The position numbers were made by a program, and so were the translations under genes. Below the pieces are notes generated by a model. It made no database searches. It was not told where the DNA came from and worked only from the letters and a program-made list of their open reading frames with translations. Source: DATDCV01 sp036524155 (GTDB taxonomy: Bacteria; Verrucomicrobiota; Verrucomicrobiia; Limisphaerales; UBA8199). From it: a stretch of DNA of 14,946 nt. Each line of letters opens with the position of its first letter. The stretch's first letter is position 1. The stretch lies in contig DATDCV010000544.1 of NCBI GenBank assembly GCA_036524155.1, positions 1 to 14,946 on the forward strand, read 5' to 3'. Shown here piece by piece: positions 7,260 through 14,800 of the stretch.

Positions 7260-8468
7260 TCAATGTGCTTCAAACCGAAGCTTGAGGTCCATCGTCATCT
7301 TCATGGTTTGCTTCTGGCCACCGGCGTCCATCCCCACGGCGATTTCGGCGTGAGAGTCGACCGTTGCTTGGGCTGGCATCAGTCGCTCCAGGTCGAGTTT
7401 GACGTCGCCGCTGCCCCGCCCAGTCATTTTCGTCAGGTCCATCTTCATGCCAGGCATAGTGGGGCTTTGAATTTTCTGGTTCGAAGCGTTCTGGGTGAAC
7501 GTGCTTTTACTGGTGACACGTTCGCCGTCGATTGCGACGAGTTGGTAGGTGGTGACTTGGTTAAGGGTCATTCCCAGAGACTTAATCGGCTGGCTGACTT
7601 CCCATTTGGCGCCGGGGCCGATCGCCTCTTCCGGAAACGGTGCGGACATTTGCGCCAGGGAATCTTTCATCTGGTCCATAGCCTGCTGCGTCTGCGGGTC
7701 CGCGCCGGACGGGAGTTTAATGTTGACCGCTTTAACCAACCCCAGGCTGGAGACCGTGCCGGTGCCAGTGAGCCCCTTAACGCCGGCCATCGAGGTTTTG
7801 ATGATGTCCGTCAACGGCGAAGCACCGGCGCCCTCGTCGGCGATGCTGGGCTCCCCCATCACCGCCTCGTAAGTTATGTCCCCGTCCGGTGAGACGGACT
7901 TGATCGTGACCTCCATGGGCATCTTCATCGCAGGCAGTTTGACGGCCTGGTTCTGCGTGTCGCCAAGCTGCAGCTCCATCCCCATTTTCAGCGTCATGTC
8001 GACGGCCTGCCTGTCGCCTTCCTTCGGATGAAGGCGCAGGACTTTTCGCGGCTCGGCGCCGGCATCGAGCAGTTTGATCGCAGATGATCCAGCAGGGGCA
8101 GGTGCTTTGACCCCAGGCCCGGCCTCGCTGGTTTCGGCGGAGGTAAGCTTGGCCGAACACGCCGCAATCTTGTCGGCCAGGTAACTCAAACGGAAGGCAA
8201 CCGTTTTGACGTTCCAATCCGGATAGGCGGTTCGAAAATTCTGCAAGGCGATTTCGGCCCGCTGATATTTCGAGAGCGCATTGGTCATGTTCCCGCTGGT
8301 GAACAACGAATCCCCTTGCTGAATGAGGTTGAAGACTTCCAGGTAGGCGTCGTCCTTTTCCGCAGCCCGCGCTGGGGAGCCGGCGAGGAGAAACCCGAGG
8401 ACCAGGGCCTGGCACAGCCAGTTCAGGAGGGTTATGCCTATCAACGTCCGAGATTTAGTCACGCTCAT
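7260..8468 (-). CDS. Secreted DUF6263-like protein with N-terminal TPR-like segment
   Basis: A 402-residue exported protein of unknown function. A basic start, a hydrophobic core and the SPARA-AEKDD junction near residue 36 form a Sec signal peptide. Residues about 40-85 look like a single tetratricopeptide-type helix pair (LIQQGDSLFTSGNMTNALSK). From about residue 140 the pattern fits DUF6263, a beta-rich family of secreted or lipid-anchored proteins: MEVTIKSVSPDGDITYEAVM, GVKGLTGTGTVSSLGLVK, SAPFPEEAIGPGAKWEV, then TTYQLVAIDGERVTSKS. The Met-rich PTMPGMKMDLTKM segment is notable but follows the same repeat pattern. Divergently transcribed from nothing nearby; it lies 106 bp after uma2-like on the same strand and is convergent with the VIT gene. 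ATG at 8468 starts the signal peptide; no Shine-Dalgarno is visible. Confidence 0.75.
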   Translation of the reverse strand: MSVTKSRTLIGITLLNWLCQALVLGFLLAGSPARAAEKDDAYLEVFNLIQQGDSLFTSGNMTNALSKYQRAEIALQNFRTAYPDWNVKTVAFRLSYLADKIAACSAKLTSAETSEAGPGVKAPAPAGSSAIKLLDAGAEPRKVLRLHPKEGDRQAVDMTLKMGMELQLGDTQNQAVKLPAMKMPMEVTIKSVSPDGDITYEAVMGEPSIADEGAGASPLTDIIKTSMAGVKGLTGTGTVSSLGLVKAVNIKLPSGADPQTQQAMDQMKDSLAQMSAPFPEEAIGPGAKWEVSQPIKSLGMTLNQVTTYQLVAIDGERVTSKSTFTQNASNQKIQSPTMPGMKMDLTKMTGRGSGDVKLDLERLMPAQATVDSHAEIAVGMDAGGQKQTMKMTMDLKLRFEAH

Positions 8469-8474
8469 AAATCT

Positions 8475-8502
8475 AGCCTATTACCTGGGGCGAAGGTGTC
8501 AA
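8475..8502 (-). promoter_or_regulatory. Candidate promoter of the DUF6263-like gene
   Basis: On the minus strand a perfect TTGACA (-35, 8502-8497) is followed after 16 bases by TAGGCT (8480-8475), a weak -10 sharing three consensus bases. Transcription would then start at or within a few bases of the ATG at 8468, giving a leaderless or nearly leaderless message, which fits the absence of a Shine-Dalgarno. The weak -10 keeps this tentative. Confidence 0.38.
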
Positions 8503-8574
8503 CTAACTTCAAATCCGTGAAACGCGGGAGCGCACCAAGATTCTGAGCGAACCAGCGACCGCCGGAGAATCGAT

Positions 8575-9048
8575 TCAGGACGACTGGAAAAGCTCCTTCA
8601 CGGTGATTTGAAATTCGGGGAGCAGCCGTTCGGTGAGGGTCTCGACTCCCGCGAGGATCCCCTTGAGCGCCATGCCATACTGGGTGGCGTGGTAGATCTC
8701 GATGTTGTCATAACGCGGGTCGAGCATCCATAAGCGAGGCAGCTTGTGGTCTTCGTAGATCTGCTTTTTGAGGACCGTATCCGGCGCGTGGTCCTCCGAA
8801 CTGACGATCTCGGCAGCGAGCCAGAGCTTGCCCGTGGCGGTGGTTACAAGGGCCAGGTCAGGACACACGACCGTTGCGGTCGAGAGGCGGACTTGCGAGC
8901 GCGGAGGGAGCAGCCGCGTGCTGGCGAGGTTGGCGACGCTGGCGTGAATACATTGGTGGAGGCGGCGGCAGATGAGTTCATGCCGCGCTCCGGGCGGAGG
9001 CCGCACCAGGGGAGCGCCGTTGAGGGTTTCCTCGTAAGGCAGGCTCAT
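8575..9048 (-). CDS. Uma2-family PD-(D/E)XK nuclease-like protein
   Basis: A 157-residue protein of the Uma2 family (DUF820), which has a restriction-endonuclease-like fold; biochemical roles are mostly unknown and members are highly amplified in some bacteria. Visible motifs are VCPDLALV with Asp64 and LAAEIVSSEDHAPD with Glu80, which would form the acidic metal site. The family-typical DTVLKKQIYEDHKLPRLWML and DPRYDNIEIY segments follow. The usual lysine of the ExK motif is replaced (E-I-V), as is common in Uma2. The length is a little below the usual 180-200, mainly at the N-terminus. Its ATG overlaps the stop of the second uvrA by 4 bp, so it is probably translated by coupling with that gene. 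Whether this reflects a DNA-repair role or chance insertion into the operon is not shown by the sequence. Confidence 0.82.
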   Translation of the reverse strand: MSLPYEETLNGAPLVRPPPGARHELICRRLHQCIHASVANLASTRLLPPRSQVRLSTATVVCPDLALVTTATGKLWLAAEIVSSEDHAPDTVLKKQIYEDHKLPRLWMLDPRYDNIEIYHATQYGMALKGILAGVETLTERLLPEFQITVKELFQSS

Positions 9049-11804
9049 TTGAGCGGCAGCAGGCTACGCAAGTAGCGTCCGGTGTGCGAGCGTTTGTTTT
9101 TGGCGATCCGCTCAGGAGCGCCTTCGGCGACAATGCGCCCGCCGGCATCGCCGCCCTCGGGGCCAAGGTCGATGATCCAGTCGGCCTCGGCGATGAGATC
9201 CAGGTTATGCTCGATGACGAGGACGGAATGACCGGCATCGACCAACCGCTGGAGCACCTCGACCAACCGCGTAACATCGGCCATATGAAGGCCAATCGTC
9301 GGCTCTTCGAGGATGAACAGGTTCCGGCGAAGCCGCCGGTCGAACAGGTCGGGCTCTTTTAGGCCGGCCAGCAGATGCGACACCAGTTTCACCCGCTGCG
9401 CTTCTCCGCCGCTGAGAGTCGGGCTGGTCTGACCCAGCTTGAGATAGCCGAGGCCGGTATCGGACAAAGCCTGGAGCGCGCGTTTGATTTTCGGGAGGCT
9501 GGCGAAAAAATCGATCGCTTCCTCGACGGACATCTCCAGCACCTGCGCAACATTGCGACCATGGTATTGGATGTCCAGGGTCTCACGGTTGAAGCGGCTG
9601 CCGCCGCACGTCTCGCAGCGAACAAAAGCCGGTGGAAGAAAATTCATCTCGAGCTTGATGGTACCGGCGCCTTCACATTCGGGACACCGGCCCTGTGGAC
9701 TGTTAAAGGAAAATCGCCCCGGCTCATAACCACGCAACCGCGCCTCTGGGACCTGCGAGAACAATTGCCGGATTTCGTTGAAAAATCCCACGTAAGTCGC
9801 GGGGATAGAGCGGGGCGTGCGGCCGATTGGGGACTGATCGACCTCATAAACGGCCTGGATAGCATCGAACCCGGTCAGGGGTGAGTCGAACACGGAAGGA
9901 CTGGCAACCCGCTCTGTCCTTCGGGATTTGAGGGCGTCAGTGAGGGCCGGGAGGAGGCATTCGCGGATGAGCGTGCTCTTGCCGGAGCCACTCACCCCGG
10001 TAACGAGCACCAGGCGGCCCAACGGGAACGAAACGGTGAGATCCTTCAGGTTATTCCTTGCGGCATGATGGAGGGTAAGCCAGCCGTTGCTGGGTTGCGG
10101 CAAAGCTCCACGCGTTGAGTCTTCGTTTTCGAGCTTCGGATTTCGGATTTCGGATTTCTTTACCGGTCGCCTCTTTCCCCGAGCCGGGTAATTTTTCCGT
10201 GAGCCGAGGCACTGCCCGGTGATGGAATCCGGGTGGCGCAGGAGTTCGGAAAGAGTGCCGGCAGCCACCACTTCACCGCCGTGAACACCCGCGCCCGGAC
10301 CAAGGTCGATAACGTAATCCGCGCGGCGCATGGTCGCCTCGTCATGTTCGACCACCAGCACAGAGTTGCCGCGTCGCCGGAGCTTATCGAGCGCGGCGAG
10401 CAGTTGCTCGTTATCCCGCGCGTGCAGCCCGATCGTGGGTTCGTCCAGGACATAGAGAACACCGCTGAGAGTGGAACCGAGTTGTGCCGCAAGGCGAATA
10501 CGCTGGCTTTCGCCGCCGGAGAGTGTTGGGACACCACGGCCGAGCTGGAGATAGCCCAGACCCACCTCGCAAAGGAATTTCAGCCGCTCTCGAATCTCGG
10601 GCAATATGTCGCGGGCGATGGCGGCCGCCCTGCCCGTTAGCCGCGCGCGTCGAAAGAGAGCATGGGCGGCATCCACCGACAACGCCGAGATCTCGTCGAC
10701 CGTCAACAAGCCGCGGCCTGTTTTGCGCGAGGCATGAAGCGGCGCCTGGCCGAGGTCGAGGCGGACGGCTCGCGCGACAGAGTTGAGGCGGGCACCTCCA
10801 CACTCGGGGCAACGGTCGCGATTTCCCTCCTGCCACTCGTACCACGATTCTTCGATGGCGTCCGCCCGCGCGCCCCGATCCACGTCAGGCAAATAGAACA
10901 GCTCGCCGAAGCCGCGGCACTTGGGACACCAACCCTGGGAAGAGTTATAGCTGAAATTCTTCGGGTCCAACGGAGCGAATGAACGGCCGCACTGCGGGCA
11001 GGCTCGCTCGGTAGAATGGGCGGTGACCTGACGTTTGGCATCCAGAGCGTACAGCAGGCCATTGCCCATTTTGAGCGTCTGATCGATCAGTTCTCTGGCC
11101 GGGACGGAACCTCCGCCGTCTGCAGGCCGCCCCCTGCCCTTGGCGAACAGGCGGCCGGTGACGATCTCGACGTCATGTTCCCGAAAACGGTCTAACCGAA
11201 AGCGCTCATCGGCGGCGTAAAGCCGGCCGTCGGCGCGCAGCTCAGAGTAGCTATGCCGGGCAGCCCATTCTGCGACATCGGTGTGAAAGCCCTTGCGATT
11301 CTTGACCACGGGCGCCAGCAGGATCAGCTCGCCCCGAGCACGCAGTTCGCGGCTCAGACGGCGTGTGACTTCGTCGCGAGTTTGGGCCTCGACCGGCACG
11401 CCGCAGTCGGGACAGTACTGCAGGCCGAGCCGCGCGAACAGCAGTCGTATAAAGTGATAGATTTCGGTAACCGTCGCGACGGTGCTTTTGCCTCCGCCAC
11501 GGCTGGTGCGTTGCTCGATGCTGACCGTGGGAGGAATTCCGGTGATCAGGTCCACCTCCGGGCGGGACAGTTGATCCACGAACTGCCGCGCGTAAACGTT
11601 CATCGAATCCAGAAACCGCCGCTGCCCCTCGGCGAATAAGAGATCAAAGGCAAGCGTGCTTTTGCCCGAACCGCTGACGCCCGTCACGACTACGAACTTA
11701 TCGCGGGGAAGCGAAAGCGAAAGATTCTTCAGGTTGTGCTCGCGGGCACCGTGGATGACGATGGCGTCATGCCGTTCGGGCGCAACGTCAGTTTCAACAA
11801 ACAC
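9045..11804 (-). CDS. uvrA: Excinuclease ABC subunit A, second of a tandem pair
   Basis: About 919 residues, a normal length for the DNA-damage-recognition ATPase of nucleotide excision repair. ATPase I: Walker A GVSGSGKST at residues 42-50, signature LSGGESQRIRLA, Walker B LDEPTIGLH. Zinc modules include CPDCG near the insertion domain, CPQCG with CPKC and CPECG, and the C-terminal CPEC/CETC module with FSFNSPQGRC. ATPase II: second GVSGSGKST near residue 605, signature LSGGEAQRVKL, Walker B LFILEEPTIGLH with Glu833 where UvrA normally has Asp. The linker between the halves carries a repeat-derived KKSEIRNPKLENED stretch. The GTG at 11804 is chosen because it has a good Shine-Dalgarno, gives the usual VIHGAREHNLKN beginning soon after, and overlaps the upstream gene by only 11 bp; an ATG at 11852 is the alternative. 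It could be the housekeeping UvrA or a specialised partner of the upstream copy. Confidence 0.92.
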   Translation of the reverse strand: MFVETDVAPERHDAIVIHGAREHNLKNLSLSLPRDKFVVVTGVSGSGKSTLAFDLLFAEGQRRFLDSMNVYARQFVDQLSRPEVDLITGIPPTVSIEQRTSRGGGKSTVATVTEIYHFIRLLFARLGLQYCPDCGVPVEAQTRDEVTRRLSRELRARGELILLAPVVKNRKGFHTDVAEWAARHSYSELRADGRLYAADERFRLDRFREHDVEIVTGRLFAKGRGRPADGGGSVPARELIDQTLKMGNGLLYALDAKRQVTAHSTERACPQCGRSFAPLDPKNFSYNSSQGWCPKCRGFGELFYLPDVDRGARADAIEESWYEWQEGNRDRCPECGGARLNSVARAVRLDLGQAPLHASRKTGRGLLTVDEISALSVDAAHALFRRARLTGRAAAIARDILPEIRERLKFLCEVGLGYLQLGRGVPTLSGGESQRIRLAAQLGSTLSGVLYVLDEPTIGLHARDNEQLLAALDKLRRRGNSVLVVEHDEATMRRADYVIDLGPGAGVHGGEVVAAGTLSELLRHPDSITGQCLGSRKNYPARGKRRPVKKSEIRNPKLENEDSTRGALPQPSNGWLTLHHAARNNLKDLTVSFPLGRLVLVTGVSGSGKSTLIRECLLPALTDALKSRRTERVASPSVFDSPLTGFDAIQAVYEVDQSPIGRTPRSIPATYVGFFNEIRQLFSQVPEARLRGYEPGRFSFNSPQGRCPECEGAGTIKLEMNFLPPAFVRCETCGGSRFNRETLDIQYHGRNVAQVLEMSVEEAIDFFASLPKIKRALQALSDTGLGYLKLGQTSPTLSGGEAQRVKLVSHLLAGLKEPDLFDRRLRRNLFILEEPTIGLHMADVTRLVEVLQRLVDAGHSVLVIEHNLDLIAEADWIIDLGPEGGDAGGRIVAEGAPERIAKNKRSHTGRYLRSLLPLK
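10135..10155. repeat. Heptamer tandem repeat (three TTCGGAT units) inside uvrA
   Basis: Three exact head-to-tail copies of TTCGGAT on the plus strand, read on the coding strand as ATCCGAA. They encode the SEIRNPKLE-like peptide in the linker between the two ATPase halves of UvrA. Such ATCCGAA-type repeats occur between genes in various PVC and other genomes as I recall, so this copy may be a captured intergenic repeat that happens to stay in frame. Confidence 0.75.
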
Positions 11805-14800
11805 GCTCTTCCTTTCTGGTCGGGTTCGGGGCGCGAGTCTTGCTTGAATCATTCGCCCGCCGACCCAATACCTCACGCAAAGCCCGGCCGGTGTGACTCT
11901 GCTCACACGCCGCCAGATCGGCCGGCGTGCCCTCGGCCACAATCTTCCCGCCCTGGTCACCCGCGTCGGGCCCCAGGTCAATGACCCAGTCGGCGCATTT
12001 AATGACTTCCAGGTTGTGCTCGATCACCAGCACGGAGTGTCCCTGATCAACCAACCGCTGGAATACCCGCAATAGAATGTTCACGTCATCAAAGTGCAGC
12101 CCGGTTGTCGGCTCATCGAACAGGAAAAGGGTCGAGCCCGGGCGCGCAGGAAGGGAGAGATTTCTTTCTCCAATCAAGCCGGATTCCGCCAAATGGCGCA
12201 CCAGTTTGAGGCGCTGGCTTTCGCCGCCAGACAATGTGTTGATGGGCTGCCCCAGCTTCAGGTAGCCCAACCCGACATCGACAAGGTACTGCAGCAACTG
12301 CCGAGCCTTGCAGGCCGGGTATGACTCCCCGAATCCTGCAAGAAAGCGAATGGCCTCCTCGACGGTGGATTCGAGAAGGTCCGCGATTGAGAGCGAAACT
12401 CCCACAGGATGTTCCCGATGCGGTCGCCCTGTACATCCACCTGCTCGGCGGTCTCCCTCTCCTCCTCTGGAGGAGAGGCCTGGGGAGAGGAGGCCATTTC
12501 GTTCTTCCTCGGCCGGGTTCGTGGGGACGAGGCCCCTTCTTTCTTTCCCCAGCGCGATGGATGGAGAGGCAATTCTCACCTGGAGGATATGGTCGCGGTA
12601 GCGGCGCCCGTCGCAATCCGGACAGCGAATGAACACATCGCTAAGAAACTGCATCTCGATTTTCTCGAACCCTGCTCCCCGGCAACGCTGGCATTGCCCC
12701 TGGCTGGAGTTGAAACTGAAAGCACTCGCGTTGAGACCGCGTCGCCGCGCAAGGTCGGATTCGGCAAATAGCTCGCGGAGATAATCGAACGCGCCGATAT
12801 AGACGGCCGGATTTGAGCGAGGCGTTTTGCCGAGGATCGATTGATCCACCAGCACGACGTTGGTTAACAGCTCAGCCCCTTCCAAGACGGCGGCGTGGGA
12901 GTCCTGGCTCTCCGAGCCCTCCTCGACGTCTTCCCCGTTCGGATCGGTTGAGATCCTTTCTGAGGCCTTCACATTTGACGCCGGCATCTTCAATTTCTCA
13001 ACCAGCAGCGGCAAGAGAACCTCGCGGACTAAAGTGGTCTTTCCGGAGCCGCTTACACCAGTAACGCAAACGAAACGGCCCAAGGGAATCTCGACGGTAA
13101 GATCGTTGAGGTTATGGCAGGTGGCATGCGACAGCTTCAGCTTCGGAGACAGGTTCCGCTTCGCCCGGTATGGCAGTCGGGCCTCCTCCAACGCCATGTC
13201 GGACGCTCGGGAGACGTTGAGTTGGCCGGCGCCAGACCCGGCATCGCGCCGTTCTACTGGGCGAGGCGATGGAACTTCGACGCGCGCCCGTCCGCTCAGG
13301 TATTGGCCCGTTAGGGACTTTTCGGATCGCAGGATGTCCGGGAACGTTCCTTGAAAGACTACATCGCCCCCCGTCGCGCCATGCCCGGGGCCCAAATCGA
13401 TGATTTGGTCGGCTGCTCGCATAACGCTCGGTTCATGCTCGACCACCACAACGGTATTCCCAGCGTCGCGGAGCTGCTGCAGGATCTTCACGAGGCGTTG
13501 AGTATCCCGCGCGTGGAGGCCCACGCTGGGCTCGTCGAGGACAAACAGCGCGTTCACGAGGCGGCTTCCCAGGCAGGTGGTCAGGTTGACCCGTTCGGTC
13601 TCACCGCCGGAAAGGGACCGCGTCGGACGATCCAGCGTCAGGTAACCCAAACCGACCCCGTCAAGGTAACTCAGACGGGACCGCACCTCGTCTGCCGCCA
13701 GGCGAAGCGGGTCGTTTTTCTTCCGCTCCAGTCGGGCGGAGACGTCCGTCATGAGCTTGAATGCGTCCCGGATAGGCAACGCGTAGAAATCGGCCAAATT
13801 CAACGCGCCTTCGCGGCCGCCGCGAGCGCCGGCTTCCGCGTCGAGCCGATAAAGCAAGGTCTCGGGCTGAAACCTCTGGCCCAGGCAGTCCGGACAACGC
13901 GTATAGGCGCGATACCTGGAGAGGAGCACGCGAACGTGCATTTTATAGGCGCGCGACTCCAACCAACGAAAATAACCTTTAATGCCGTACCAGGCGCGAG
14001 GCCATTCATGCTCCTCGTCCTGCCCGTAGTCCGGTTCTCCTTCGACGACAAAATCCTGCCACTTCTTTGGCAACCGATCGAAAGGGACATCGGTGGGGAT
14101 GTCGAAATGCCGGCACATGCGGAGCAGGTCGCTTTGGCATTCCGCGCCCAAACCGGTTTGCCACGGCTTCACTACTCCCTGGGCCAGCGTTTTGGAGCGG
14201 TCGGGAAGCGCCAGGCTGTAATCGATGCTGATCACGCGGCCGAAACCGCGGCAGGTCGGACAGGCTCCGACGGGGTGGTTAAAGCTGAAGAGCGCGGCCG
14301 AGGGTTCGCGGTATTCGATGTCGCACTCCGCGCAGTGCAGACGGTTTGAGAATCGAAGCGGTTTTTGCCTCGAAAGTTGGGCTCCGGCACCTGCGTGAAT
14401 CGAGAGTTTCCCTTTTCCGAAGTGGTACGCCTGCTCGCAGGCTTCGACGAACCGCGCGCGATTGGCGGGCGCCGGTTTGACACGATCCTGCACGACGGTC
14501 AACCAAGGAGCCTGGAGTCCGGACGTTGAGCCTTGTACCCGGAACTTGAGCGGAGCCTCATCGAGGCGAACGACTTCGCCATCGAGCAACAAGCGCTGGT
14601 AACCTTGCTTTGCGATTAAGGAAAGGCAGTCCGACAAGCTTAGCTTTTCCGTCAGCGGCAGATCGAAAGTAATCAAGACGTCCCCTCCCGGCGACGTTCC
14701 CTGCCCTGCGTGCACAGTGTCCCAGACATGTTGTGGTGCGTCCTTCCTGACCGGCTTTCCACACCGCCGGCAATGCAGAAGAGCGACGTGCGGCCACACG

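Noticed and set aside
7161..7892. Plus-strand open frame of 243 codons antisense to the DUF6263-like gene.
   Set aside because: The minus-strand frame has a signal peptide and coherent family motifs; this one has none.
11805..11981. Longer N-terminus of the second uvrA, starting as far up as 11981.
   Set aside because: The extra residues are Arg/Pro-rich, unlike UvrA, and overlap the conserved C-terminus of the upstream uvrA in another frame. The GTG at 11804 has a good Shine-Dalgarno and the right protein start.
12395..12443. Alternative minus-strand frame in the insertion reading VDVQGDRIGNIL, which resembles the UvrA segment expected right here and might be the original coding frame.
   Set aside because: The current frame already supplies SIADLLESTVEEA for the same segment, so using both would duplicate the motif. 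Without an empty-site homologue the resemblance may be coincidence.
13351..14349. Long plus-strand open frame of 332 codons opposite uvrA.
   Set aside because: It is antisense to conserved UvrA motifs in a GC-rich region where mirror frames stay open, and its translation shows no family signature.
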